Source: Pedobacter ginsenosidimutans
Lineage (GTDB): Bacteria; Bacteroidota; Bacteroidia; Sphingobacteriales; Sphingobacteriaceae
Length of the DNA stretch: 64,000 nucleotides
Assembly: GCF_001442625.1 (NCBI RefSeq)
Contig: NZ_LMZQ01000002.1
Span: 186,001 to 250,000 of the forward strand
Reading direction: 5' to 3'
Positions 9,124-17,601 of the stretch are shown here, one piece after another. Position 1 is the stretch's first letter. Each line of letters starts with the position of its first letter. Under the pieces are notes generated by a model. The model ran no database searches. It saw only the letters and a program-made list of their open reading frames with translations, and had not been told where the DNA came from. The position numbers and the translations under genes were made by a program.

Positions 9124-9567
9124 TTATAATGAAGACGTATCTTTTTTTAAGTGATAGATAATTGCAAAAAACAAAATAATGATGCTTGCAACCCATAAAT
9201 AATACCCTGAAGAAAATGATATAATTTTTGCTGTAGAGCCACTTTCAGAAATCAATATTTCTTTCCAACGAGCAAAAGAAATAGCTAATAAACTGGAAAT
9301 CAGAATAAATAATATGGATACTTTTTTATTTTTTGCAAATAAAAATAATGCTATGAAATAAAATGGATTAGCTAGCCAAATTAAAAATTCCGAAGTACCA
9401 CCGCCAAATAATCCAATTCCGCCAATTAGTAAATAGATAAATGATTGATCAGATTCCAGGCCTCTACCACCATCAAAAACAAAAGCTGGTCTAATCAACG
9501 AAAAAATAAAAAGACCAACACTTAAATAAATTGCTGGTCTTTTCAGATCATAAGTGAATATTTTCAT
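9124..9567 (-). CDS. Hypothetical four-helix membrane protein
   Basis: 147 residues with four predicted membrane segments: IYLSVGLFIFSLIRPAF; a glycine-rich pair around FIYLLIGGIGLFGGG; NPFYFIALFLFA with VSILFILISSLLAISFA; and YYLWVASIIILFFAIIYHL. I recognise no family motif. Its ATG follows the thiL stop codon directly (TAA then ATG, no spacer), which strongly suggests co-transcription and coupled translation with thiL. Codon use is like the surroundings. No role in thiamine metabolism can be claimed from sequence. Confidence 0.75.
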   Translation of the reverse strand: MKIFTYDLKRPAIYLSVGLFIFSLIRPAFVFDGGRGLESDQSFIYLLIGGIGLFGGGTSEFLIWLANPFYFIALFLFAKNKKVSILFILISSLLAISFARWKEILISESGSTAKIISFSSGYYLWVASIIILFFAIIYHLKKDTSSL

Positions 9568-10608
9568 TTACTTATTAAAAGCATTCCAACCTTGAGCCTT
9601 TAGCTCGTGTACTTTTTCTGATTTTGAAACCATTTTGCAGCCCGAATTTTTATCGGTAACATGGCCAATCACAGTGATATCTACATCATGTTTCAGTTTT
9701 TTATAATCATCCTGACTAATGGTAAACAACAACTCATAATCTTCACCACCGCTTAATGCACAAACCGTTGGGTCTAAACCTAATTCGCGGGCGGTTTCGT
9801 AAGTCATTGGATCTAAAGGAATTTTCTCCTCGTAAATGGTTATTCCTTTATCTGATTGTTCTGCCAAATGCAAAATTTCGGAAGCTAAACCATCCGAAAC
9901 ATCGATCATAGAAGTGGGTTTGATATTCATTTCATCTAAAAGCGCAACAATATCCATCCTTGCTTCTGGTTTCAATTGTCTTTCGATGATATAATCTTTA
10001 CCTTCTAAGTCTGGTTGGATCTGTGGATTTTCCAGATAGATTAATTTCTCTCTCTCTAAAATCTGCAGGCCTAAGTAAGCACCACCCAAATCGCCCGAAA
10101 CACACAATAAATCATGTTCTTGAGCACCATTTCTGTATACTACTTTATCGGCATCGGCATAACCAATACTGGTAATACTAATCACCAAACCTTGCTTGCT
10201 TGATGAAGTATCTCCGCCAATTAAATCAATGTTGTATTTGTTGCAGGCCAGTTCGATTCCTTTATAAATTTCTTCAACAGCCTCTAACGGGAATTTACTC
10301 GACAAACCCAGCGAAACTGTAATTTGGCTTGCTTTTCCATTCATGGCATAAATATCACTCAAATTTACCTGAACAGCTTTATAACCTAAGTGCATTAAAG
10401 GCACATAAGCCAAGTCGAAATGGATGCCTTCTAACAATAAATCAGTCGAAATTAAGATCTGCTTTCCTTTAGCATCTAAAACAGCAGCATCATCGCCAAC
10501 CCCTTTTACTGAATAATCGTTTTTAATTTTAAAATTAGTCGTCAGGTGTTTAATCAACCCAAATTCGCCTAATTCATTAATATCTGTACGCTCTTTATTT
10601 TCAAACAT
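9568..10608 (-). CDS. thiL: Thiamine-monophosphate kinase
   Basis: Phosphorylates thiamine monophosphate to the active cofactor thiamine diphosphate using ATP. The 346-residue protein has the AIR-synthase-like fold of ThiL. GEFGLIKHL opens it, VKGVGDDAAVLD is the Mg-ATP aspartate motif, ISTDLLLEGIHFDL is the substrate loop, VNLSDIYAMNG follows, and LIGGDTSSS and DVSDGLASEI with CALSGGEDYELLF complete the active site. All key aspartates are present. It is the first gene of a two-gene unit with the membrane protein at 9124. Confidence 0.95.
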   Translation of the reverse strand: MFENKERTDINELGEFGLIKHLTTNFKIKNDYSVKGVGDDAAVLDAKGKQILISTDLLLEGIHFDLAYVPLMHLGYKAVQVNLSDIYAMNGKASQITVSLGLSSKFPLEAVEEIYKGIELACNKYNIDLIGGDTSSSKQGLVISITSIGYADADKVVYRNGAQEHDLLCVSGDLGGAYLGLQILEREKLIYLENPQIQPDLEGKDYIIERQLKPEARMDIVALLDEMNIKPTSMIDVSDGLASEILHLAEQSDKGITIYEEKIPLDPMTYETARELGLDPTVCALSGGEDYELLFTISQDDYKKLKHDVDITVIGHVTDKNSGCKMVSKSEKVHELKAQGWNAFNK

Positions 10609-10629
10609 AAATTATATTATATTATAATT

Positions 10630-10696
10630 ATCGTCATGCTGAACTTGTTTCAGCATCTCAATTTAAAAGACCCTGAAACAAGTTCAGGGTGACGGA
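10630..10696. repeat. CTGAACTTGTTTCAG palindromic repeat
   Basis: Two facing hairpin units: CGTCATGCTGAACTTGTTTCAGCATCTC, then CCCTGAAACAAGTTCAGGGTGACG, which are near complements. It lies between the stop of the symporter gene and the start of thiL on the minus strand and could act as a terminator for the symporter transcript. Related copies are at 15024, 15698, 19526, 22820 and 52979. Confidence 0.75.
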
Positions 10697-10702
10697 TTTT
10701 AT

Positions 10703-11932
10703 CTATTTAATACTCTCCATCCAGTTTTTACCTTCGGTAAACCGGGCAATTAACATGGCCGCAACATTATCGCCTGTAGCATTTAACAGGGTCGCCATCG
10801 GATCTACCAAAGTTCCAATAATCATAGCTGGTGGTAACGCTTCTGGTGGTAATTGATAAGCCGAGATCATTAATAACTCGCCAATATAACCGCCATTTGG
10901 TATTCCACCTTCTACAATACTCACCAATACAGTAATGCCCAGTGCCAAAATTATGGTATCAGCATGTACTAAATCTTTACCAAAAATGGCAAAAACAACC
11001 GCAATTTTAACAATAGAACTAATACTCGAACCATCCTTATGCAAGGTTGAACCTAATGGAATCGTCACATTGGTAATGTAATCAGGTACGCCCATTTTTC
11101 GCGCACCATCTAAATTTGCCGGAATGGTGGCAATACTGCTACAGGTTCCGATTGAAGTTAAAGACGGCACTATATTATTTTTCCAAAATACTTTTATCGC
11201 TTTAAACCCACCTGCAACAAAAGCATATAAAGTGAAAAAAACGATAAAATAAAATGCGCCTACGCCATAGTATAAACCTAAAGCTTTGGCATAGGTTCCA
11301 AAAAGCTGTGGACCGAAAACCCCAACCTGATAGGCAAAATAAGCACCTAAACCAATCGGTCCTAGTTTCATAATCAAAATGATGAGTTTTTTCATCACTT
11401 CATTACCCGAAACCAGGAAATTCTTAAATCCATCACCATCTTTCCCGGAATATAGCGTAGAAAAACCAACGAGTACTGAAAAAATAATCAGTGCAAGCAT
11501 GTTTTTCCTACTTCCGATCTCAAAAAACTCTCCTACGGTTAATAGCTGCGTCATTTGTTCGCCAAACGACTGTATTTTTTCAGGTTCAGTTGGTAAAGGG
11601 GTATTTCCCAGTTGTTGATGAATAGGAAAAATCCATGTGGCAACCAGGGTTAAAACCGCAGAAATGAGAATGGTAGAAAGAAAGACCAAAACCATAATGG
11701 TTAATAATCTCCCTAACTTTTTTGTTCTATCTATATTCGCAATTGCCGATGAAACCGCAAAAAATACCAATGGAATAACAGCGGTAAACAACAGGTTTAA
11801 AAATATATCGCCTAACGGTTTTATACTTTCAACGCTTTTCCCAAAAATTAAGCCCACAATACTTCCAAAAGTTATTCCTGCCAAAAGCCATAGTAAGCCC
11901 GAGTAATTTTTAAGAATGTTGTTTTTTTCCAT
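10703..11932 (-). CDS. DAACS-family (dicarboxylate/amino acid:cation) symporter, atypical
   Basis: A 409-residue transporter with the DAACS/GltPh fold. Family elements are the HP1 hairpin serines in TCSSIATIP (S265-S266), the HP2 loop VEGGIPNGGYIG, and a TM8 motif ending TLLNATGD. Two functional positions differ from the canonical family. The TM7 motif NMDGT is HKDGS here (298-302). The TM8 arginine that binds the substrate side-chain carboxylate in GltPh (R397) is alanine (A380). So the fold is clear, but aspartate or dicarboxylate may not be the substrate and the cation coupling may differ. Start is ATG at 11932. Monocistronic, with palindromic repeats on both sides. Confidence 0.9.
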   Translation of the reverse strand: MEKNNILKNYSGLLWLLAGITFGSIVGLIFGKSVESIKPLGDIFLNLLFTAVIPLVFFAVSSAIANIDRTKKLGRLLTIMVLVFLSTILISAVLTLVATWIFPIHQQLGNTPLPTEPEKIQSFGEQMTQLLTVGEFFEIGSRKNMLALIIFSVLVGFSTLYSGKDGDGFKNFLVSGNEVMKKLIILIMKLGPIGLGAYFAYQVGVFGPQLFGTYAKALGLYYGVGAFYFIVFFTLYAFVAGGFKAIKVFWKNNIVPSLTSIGTCSSIATIPANLDGARKMGVPDYITNVTIPLGSTLHKDGSSISSIVKIAVVFAIFGKDLVHADTIILALGITVLVSIVEGGIPNGGYIGELLMISAYQLPPEALPPAMIIGTLVDPMATLLNATGDNVAAMLIARFTEGKNWMESIK

Positions 11933-11944
11933 AAATATTTAAAT

Positions 11945-11977
11945 AAACCTTGCAGGTTTTAAAAACCTGTAAGGTTT
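11945..11977. terminator. Inverted repeat after nadA, probable terminator
   Basis: AAACCTTGCAGGTTTT pairs with AAAACCTGTAAGGTTT to give a 16-bp stem with one G-T wobble and a 1-base loop. It lies 9 bases beyond the nadA stop and just upstream of the symporter start. A relative (AAGGTTTCAAAAACCTTG) occurs after ppc at 52223. It may be an interspersed repeat used as a terminator. Confidence 0.6.
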
Positions 11978-11985
11978 GATCGATT

Positions 11986-12984
11986 TTATAGCCCCAACTC
12001 TGCTGAAATATCCAGCATTCTTTGAATAGGTTTACGGGCAAGCTCAATAATATGCTCAGGTACAGTTACTTCTGGCAAACCATTTTTAATACATAAATAT
12101 AGTTTTTCTAAAGTATTTCTTTTCATGTATGGGCAATCGTTACAAGCACAGCTGTTATTCGGGGGCGCCGGAATAAATGTTTTTGTTGGATTTGCCTTTT
12201 CCATCTGATGGATAATGCCACTTTCGGTTGCTACAATAAATTCGGTAGCTGGATTGGTGATGGTGTATTTTAAAAGTCCCGTTGTTGAACCGATATAATC
12301 AGCCATTTTCAAAACCACTTCTTCACACTCGGGGTGCGCAATAAACTTAGCATTCGGATGGCGTTCTTTCAGTTTTGTAATTTTCTCCTGCGAAAAAATT
12401 TCATGTACCATACAGGCTCCATTCCACAATACCAAATCGCGCCCGGTTTTCTTTGCTACATAAGCACCTAGATTTCGATCGGGACCGAATATTATTTTTT
12501 GGTCTTTAGGTAAACTCTCTACAATTTGAACCGCATTCGTACTTGTACAAACAATGTCACTTAAAGCTTTTAATTCGGCCGTGCAGTTTACATAAGTGAT
12601 CACCAGGTGATCTGGATATTTTTCTTTAAACTTTCTAAACAGATGGGGTGGACAACTATCTGCTAATGAGCATCCTGCTTTTACATCTGGTAGTAAAACG
12701 GTTTTATCAGGCGATAATATCTTTGCTGTTTCGGCCATAAAATGTACGCCGGCAAACACAATTACATCAGCATCTGTTTTTGCTGCTTCTTGCGATAAGC
12801 CTAAACTATCACCAATATAATCTGCAATATCCTGAATGTCAGGTTCTTGGTAGTAATGTGCAAGAATAATCGCATTCTTTTCCTTTTTTAATTTCTCAAT
12901 CTCGGCAAAAAGATCGAGCGTAGGATCAATTTCTTCTTCTGCGAAACCTTTTTTATTGATTTCTTCTAAGACATCTATGTTCAT
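11986..12984 (-). CDS. nadA: Quinolinate synthase
   Basis: Condenses iminoaspartate with dihydroxyacetone phosphate to quinolinate in de novo NAD synthesis; cytosolic and dependent on a [4Fe-4S] cluster. The 332 residues show the triplicated fold with [20 protein letters not shown] at the start. Candidate cluster cysteines are C105 (AGCSLAD), C191 (NGACMVHE) and the C279/C281/C284 group (CACNDCPYM), of which the last is the expected ligand by analogy with E. coli. PHPEC-like AHPECEEVV is also conserved. It is divergent from nadB, its pathway partner, across about 450 bases. A -7 box lies upstream inside an inverted repeat. Confidence 0.96.
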   Translation of the reverse strand: MNIDVLEEINKKGFAEEEIDPTLDLFAEIEKLKKEKNAIILAHYYQEPDIQDIADYIGDSLGLSQEAAKTDADVIVFAGVHFMAETAKILSPDKTVLLPDVKAGCSLADSCPPHLFRKFKEKYPDHLVITYVNCTAELKALSDIVCTSTNAVQIVESLPKDQKIIFGPDRNLGAYVAKKTGRDLVLWNGACMVHEIFSQEKITKLKERHPNAKFIAHPECEEVVLKMADYIGSTTGLLKYTITNPATEFIVATESGIIHQMEKANPTKTFIPAPPNNSCACNDCPYMKRNTLEKLYLCIKNGLPEVTVPEHIIELARKPIQRMLDISAELGL

Positions 12985-13434
12985 TTTAAAATTTTCCTTT
13001 TTTGAATTTTGACGTTGGTCAAAGATAAAGCTTTCAACGTCTCAATAATTAATAAGTATTTTTAAATAAATAAATCTTGTTTGTTTATTAGTGTGTTAGT
13101 ATTGTTGGCAAGTTTCGAAAAAAAGTTCTTTTATATAAGTTGTTAATCGTTTACTAACATTTAGATTACATTTCTCTAATATCATGAGTTTGATTTTCAG
13201 CACTATCGAAAAGTCGCTCAATTTTTATCAATACCCGAATGTTAATTGTTTATAAGTGGGTAAAAAGTTAATTACTTGTACAAAGGTGCTCAAAAATTAC
13301 TTAAAAGATTGTGGCAAATTGTCTTTTTAGAGTAGCTTTAAACATTCAAATTTATTTGTTAGGATAATTTAGACACAGAGTTAACATTTATCAACTAGTT
13401 GTTAACATCGTGGATAAAGTAAATGTTTTTATTA
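12985..13434. other. nadA-nadB divergent intergenic region
   Basis: About 450 bases without a gene. The nadA side holds a -7 box flanked by GACGTTG/CAACGTC. The nadB side holds CAACTAGTTG (13392-13401), a perfect 10-base palindrome, between two GTTAAC hexamers (13380-13385 and 13401-13406). The length is unusual next to the short gaps elsewhere and suggests regulated divergent promoters. I recognise no riboswitch. Confidence 0.5.
13011..13041 (-). promoter_or_regulatory. nadA promoter with flanking inverted repeat
   Basis: On the minus strand TATCTTTG (13020-13027) fits the -7 consensus TAnnTTTG, about 36 bases before the nadA ATG. It sits between the arms GACGTTG (13011-13017) and CAACGTC (13035-13041), a perfect 7-bp inverted repeat with 17 bases between. 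A TTG 15 bases upstream of the -7 box is a weak -33 candidate. The layout suggests an operator for a repressor; which protein binds is unknown. Confidence 0.5.
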
Positions 13435-15021
13435 ATGAGAAAAGTAGATTTTCTGGTAATTGGTTCAGGTATAGCGGGTTTGAGTTTTGCACTTAAAGCA
13501 GCAAAGTTTGGTAAGGTTTTAATTGTTACTAAATCGAACGAAGACGAATCGAATACAAAGTACGCTCAGGGCGGTGTTGCGGTTGTGGTAGATAAAGGTG
13601 ATTCTTTTGAAAAACATATAGATGATACTCTGATTGCGGGCGATGGATTATGTGATGAAAAAATTGTGGAAATCGTTGTAAAAGAGGGGCCTCAGCGTAT
13701 TCAGGAGATCATTGATTATGGTATAAACTTCGATAAGGATAACTCAGGTTTTTACGATTTAGCTAAAGAAGGCGGACACTCTGAACACCGTGTTTTACAC
13801 TATAAAGACATCACCGGATACGAGATTGAAAGGGTGTTGCTGAATGAAATTCATGAGAATAACAACATAGAGATATTAACACATTACTTTGCGCTGGAGT
13901 TAATTACCCAGCATCACCTGGGTGAGTTTGTGGATAAACGTACCGAAGATATTAACTGTTATGGTATATATGCCTTTAACACAGAGCTTAACGATGTGGA
14001 AAAGATTGTGGCAAATGTGACTGTGATGGCTTCGGGCGGTGCCGGACACGTGTATTCGGCCACAACAAATCCGGTTATTGCAACAGGTGATGGTATGGCA
14101 ATGGTTTACCGCGCAAAAGGAAAAGTGAGGAATATGGAGTTTATTCAGTTCCATCCAACAGCTTTGTATCATCCTGGAGAGTACCCATCGTTCCTGATAT
14201 CGGAAGCTGTTAGGGGTTTTGGTGGTGTTTTAAGACGTAAGAATGGCGAGGAGTTTATGCATGAATATGATGAACGTAAATCATTGGCACCACGTGATAT
14301 TGTAGCCCGTGCAGTAGATAATGAAATGAAGAAATCGGGTGATGACTTTGTTTACCTTGATATTACCATGCGTAAGAAGGCAGATATTCTAAAACACTTT
14401 CCTAATATATATGCTAAATGTTTATCGATAGGGATAGATATGACGAAAGATTTTATTCCGGTTACACCTGCATCTCATTATATGTGTGGTGGTATTCTGG
14501 TTGATGAATATGGTCGTTCTTCAATTAAAAATCTTTATGCCTGTGGTGAATGTTCTTCTACAGGTTTGCATGGAGCTAACCGTTTGGCATCCAACTCATT
14601 ACTGGAAGCTACTGTTTTTGCACATCGCATTTACCAGGATGCTATTGAAAACTTCAAGAATAATATTATTCCAGATCATATTCCTGAATGGGATTCGAAA
14701 GGGGTTACCCAAAGCAATGAAGATGTATTGGTTACGCATAACCTTAGGGAATTGCAAAAAGTTATGGGCGATTATGTGGGTATTGTCCGTTCTGATTTCC
14801 GTTTGGAAAGAGCACATCGTCGCTTATTTTTAATTTATCAGGAAACAGAAGAGTTTTATAAAAAGAATAAGGTTTCAGTTAAACTTTGTGAATTGCGTAA
14901 TGTAATTCAAACAGCTTATCTGGTGATCAAATCTGCCATGCAACGAAAAGAGAGCAGGGGATTACATTATACTACCGATTATCCTGAACATGCAAAAGAA
15001 CTGGTAGATACTGTTTTTTAA
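13435..15021 (+). CDS. nadB: L-aspartate oxidase
   Basis: Flavoprotein that oxidises aspartate to iminoaspartate, the substrate of NadA. The FAD-binding start VDFLVIGSGIAGLSFALKA is followed by NTKYAQGGVAVV, EGGHSEHRVLHYKDITGYEIE (the HxxxR substrate segment), FIQFHPTALYHPGEYPSFL, SEAVRGFGGVLR, and CGECSSTGLHGANRLASNSL at the C-terminal FAD site. The helical C-terminal domain ends near YPEHAKEL. I place the start at 13435 (MRKVDF); an in-frame ATG 12 bases upstream at 13423 is the alternative. Partner nadA is divergent. A gamma carbonic anhydrase follows after a repeat. Confidence 0.96.
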   Translation: MRKVDFLVIGSGIAGLSFALKAAKFGKVLIVTKSNEDESNTKYAQGGVAVVVDKGDSFEKHIDDTLIAGDGLCDEKIVEIVVKEGPQRIQEIIDYGINFDKDNSGFYDLAKEGGHSEHRVLHYKDITGYEIERVLLNEIHENNNIEILTHYFALELITQHHLGEFVDKRTEDINCYGIYAFNTELNDVEKIVANVTVMASGGAGHVYSATTNPVIATGDGMAMVYRAKGKVRNMEFIQFHPTALYHPGEYPSFLISEAVRGFGGVLRRKNGEEFMHEYDERKSLAPRDIVARAVDNEMKKSGDDFVYLDITMRKKADILKHFPNIYAKCLSIGIDMTKDFIPVTPASHYMCGGILVDEYGRSSIKNLYACGECSSTGLHGANRLASNSLLEATVFAHRIYQDAIENFKNNIIPDHIPEWDSKGVTQSNEDVLVTHNLRELQKVMGDYVGIVRSDFRLERAHRRLFLIYQETEEFYKKNKVSVKLCELRNVIQTAYLVIKSAMQRKESRGLHYTTDYPEHAKELVDTVF

Positions 15022-15023
15022 CC

Positions 15024-15087
15024 ATTGTCAGTCTGAGCCTGTCGAAGACCAGTAAGATAGTGCTTCGACAAGCTCAGCATGACATCA
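15024..15087. repeat. CTGAGCCTGTCGAAG palindromic repeat
   Basis: GTCAGTCTGAGCCTGTCGAAG faces CTTCGACAAGCTCAGCATGAC, forming a long imperfect hairpin directly after the nadB stop. It may terminate or attenuate transcription between nadB and the carbonic anhydrase gene. Confidence 0.75.
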
Positions 15088-15125
15088 TAAAACTTACATT
15101 ATTCATCAAACATATTACACTTAAA

Positions 15126-15638
15126 ATGCCTCTAATACTACCCGTAAAAGATAAATATCCTGAAATTGGAAAAGATAATTTTATTGCAGAGAACGCTACA
15201 ATAGTGGGTGATGTTATAATAGGTGACAAATGCTCAGTATGGTTTAATGCCGTAATCAGAGGCGATGTAAATGCCATTACGATCGGAAATGAGTCGAACA
15301 TACAAGATGGTGCGGTAATTCATGCAACTTACTTAAAAGCTTCTACACACATCGGTAATAGGGTATCTGTAGGGCATAATGCCATTGTACATGGCTGTAC
15401 CGTTCAGGATAATGTTTTAATCGGTATGGGGGCCATCGTAATGGATCATGCGGTTATAGAAGAGTATTGTATCATTGCAGCCGGATCTGTAGTACTGGAA
15501 AATACCATTTGTGAAACGGGTTATTTATATGCCGGTACACCTGCAAAAAAAATAAAGCCCATTACTGATGAGCAAAGGGCTTTGTTGAATAAACTGCCTG
15601 ATAATTATATCATGTATTCGGGGTGGTTTACCCAATAG
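15126..15638 (+). CDS. Gamma carbonic anhydrase family protein (left-handed beta-helix)
   Basis: 170 residues made largely of hexapeptide repeats of the left-handed beta-helix (NFIAENATIVGDVIIGDKCS, then further turns), ending in a short helix. Putative zinc histidines lie in DGAVIHATY and in VSVGHNAIVHGCTV, which match the gamma-CA/YrdA/PaaY pattern. Many members show weak or no CO2 hydration, so the activity is uncertain. An upstream in-frame start at 15060 would place translated repeat sequence at the N-terminus; the ATG at 15126 fits the family (MPLILPVKDKYPEIG). It probably has its own promoter or reads through from nadB. Confidence 0.9.
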   Translation: MPLILPVKDKYPEIGKDNFIAENATIVGDVIIGDKCSVWFNAVIRGDVNAITIGNESNIQDGAVIHATYLKASTHIGNRVSVGHNAIVHGCTVQDNVLIGMGAIVMDHAVIEEYCIIAAGSVVLENTICETGYLYAGTPAKKIKPITDEQRALLNKLPDNYIMYSGWFTQ

Positions 15639-15644
15639 TTTCAG

Positions 15645-15812
15645 TCATTTCTACTGAAGTGAAGTTACCAAGAGTCGTTACCCTGAATTTATTTCAGGGT
15701 CTATCATGCTAGAAAGATGCTGAAATAAATTCAGCATGACGATTGGATGCGAAAGACCTAAAAATTTTTTGCTAAAAAAATATAGGTTTCTCCACTACGG
15801 TCGAAATGACAA
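15645..15812. repeat. Composite palindromic repeat between convergent genes
   Basis: Outer arms are degenerate CGTCATTTCGA units: CAGTCATTTCTACTGAAGTG at the left and CTCCACTACGGTCGAAATGAC at the right. Nested inside is the other family, CCCTGAATTTATTTCAGGG and ATGCTGAAATAAATTCAGCATGACG (15710-15741). One repeat type appears to sit within the other. It separates the carbonic anhydrase gene from the convergent lipoprotein gene. Confidence 0.7.
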
Positions 15813-15839
15813 CCTCTATATTGAGTAAATCTATTTTAA

Positions 15840-17480
15840 TCACTTAGGAGGTGCAGGTATTACCAATGGATCTTCACGTTCCCAGTTCGGTTTTAAATCC
15901 ATTAAAGCTTTTAAATACCATACTTTTTCGGGCTGATATCCTTCTTTAACATTTCCGGTATCCCAGATTCCGTTTTTATTATCATCATAAATTACCCTGA
16001 GCATATATTTGCCAGCTGGATATTTAGAAAAAGTAACTTTTGAGTTTTTGCTGACCGGAAAAGATTTTATGATATCCTTTTTTTCATTTAAAAACTGCAC
16101 AACATATCTTTTCGAAGTATCTGGAACAGTTACGTTTAATACCAGGGTGGTATAAGCATCCGAACTTTCGAGTGAAAAACGTTTGGTTACATCTTTATTT
16201 TTAGCATTGAATATAGCTGTAAAAGCACCTGCAGCTAACTTTAAATCATAGGTCCTTTTATTTTTCCAGGGATATTTAATGTAGTATTTAAGAAAATCAA
16301 CACTGTCTTTTACTACCTCAAAAGCCGTCCGTTTTACTGAGTCTTCTAAAAGTGTGATTTTAGATGGATCTGCAGCAGCAATTGGAAAAGGAAAGCTTAG
16401 CGTTAACTGTTGGAAAGGGTTTAACTTGCCGCCCAATAAATTATCAGAAATCGTTACATCGCGTGTGTAAGTGTCTTTTTTACCCCGGGTAAAGTTTAAG
16501 GTCTGTAAAACTTTACCTTGATCTTGTATGGCAACTTTAACCGAATCGAAGCTTAAGTCTTTTAGCCATATTTTGGCGGTATCATTGTTTTTAGAGAAAT
16601 GGACAAACTTACCTACGTCTACAGCTGGTGGGTCTGTAATGGTTATTTTAGGGCTTTTAAGCTGCTGGTTAAAGATGATTGATATACTGCCGTCATTATT
16701 TAGTTTTCGGTCTAATACGCGGAATTCTGGTGCTAACTCTTTAAAAATCTGCAGATCTACGTTCTCTATATTTTTATCTATTACAATAGGCTCTTTTACA
16801 AATCCAACTTCGTCCGAAATCTGCTGGTATATTTTATCACCTCCGCCGCTACTTTCTTTAACCGCATATACTTTATAGGTACCTTTTCTTAGGTTATTTA
16901 ATTTGTACGTTCCGGCACTATCGGTGGTGGTATATATTGACGGACGTTTTTTTCCAAAAATGGTATCTCTTTCTAAAGGCAGAATAAATACGGTAACTTC
17001 TTTCTCAGGTTCGTCTGTTAGCGAATTGATTACCTTGCCGCTTAATGATAACGAATCTATTTCCGGGCCGGTAGAAAAAACATAAGATAAATTTTTAACT
17101 ACGTTTCCTTCGTTAACATCAGCAACAGACTTTCCGAAGTTTAAGGTATAGGTCGTATTTTTTTCTAAAGAATCCTTAAGATTAATTTCTAATCTTTTTT
17201 GCCTCTTTTTTAACTCCGGAGTTTTTTCCTGATCGGGTGAAATGGAAAATTCTTTAAACTCATCTTTAAGATTAAAATATTCATCAAACTCGATCACAAT
17301 TTTTTTAGCATTAAAATTCCTCGTTTGATTTTTTGGAGTCATGCTTAAAACTTTTGGTGGCTTGGTATCTTTTGGCCCACCTTGAGGTGTTTGAATACTT
17401 GCACAACCAAAAAATAGGAGCAAGGTTGTTACAACCGCTAAATTTTTAAGGGTAAAATACTGAGCTTTTAAATTTGGCAT
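15840..17480 (-). CDS. Ig-like (SbsA/Big_5) domain lipoprotein
   Basis: 546 residues. The signal peptide ends in a lipobox-like LLFFGC with the lipidated cysteine at C26. The mature start, TPQGGPKDTKPPKVLSMTP, is the recurrent opening of Bacteroidota Ig-like domain proteins. A first Big_5 domain runs to about residue 130 (IVIEFDEYFNLKD, TTYTLNFGKSVADVNEGN). A carboxypeptidase-regulatory-like segment follows (SGKVINSLT, then TYKLNNLRKGTYKVYAVKE), then further beta domains. KYPAGKYMLRVIYDDNKNG at the end is typical. Probably a surface or periplasmic-face lipoprotein; no enzymatic role is visible. Possibly an essential or gliding-related component in relatives, but that is not shown here. Confidence 0.85.
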   Translation of the reverse strand: MPNLKAQYFTLKNLAVVTTLLLFFGCASIQTPQGGPKDTKPPKVLSMTPKNQTRNFNAKKIVIEFDEYFNLKDEFKEFSISPDQEKTPELKKRQKRLEINLKDSLEKNTTYTLNFGKSVADVNEGNVVKNLSYVFSTGPEIDSLSLSGKVINSLTDEPEKEVTVFILPLERDTIFGKKRPSIYTTTDSAGTYKLNNLRKGTYKVYAVKESSGGGDKIYQQISDEVGFVKEPIVIDKNIENVDLQIFKELAPEFRVLDRKLNNDGSISIIFNQQLKSPKITITDPPAVDVGKFVHFSKNNDTAKIWLKDLSFDSVKVAIQDQGKVLQTLNFTRGKKDTYTRDVTISDNLLGGKLNPFQQLTLSFPFPIAAADPSKITLLEDSVKRTAFEVVKDSVDFLKYYIKYPWKNKRTYDLKLAAGAFTAIFNAKNKDVTKRFSLESSDAYTTLVLNVTVPDTSKRYVVQFLNEKKDIIKSFPVSKNSKVTFSKYPAGKYMLRVIYDDNKNGIWDTGNVKEGYQPEKVWYLKALMDLKPNWEREDPLVIPAPPK

Positions 17481-17601
17481 ATTTTAAACGTTCTGACGAA
17501 TTTTTATACTTTTTGGAACCGTAACATTAAAAAATCTTTTTTTTAGCTTATATCGCTTTATTTTAAGCCTGTTTTAAAATTCGTAAAATTCTGATAATCA
17601 A

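Noticed and set aside
15060..15125. Upstream start for the carbonic anhydrase giving 192 residues
   Set aside because: The extra 22 residues are translated from an intergenic repeat (CTTCGACAAGCTCAGCATGAC), so the ATG at 15126 is preferred.
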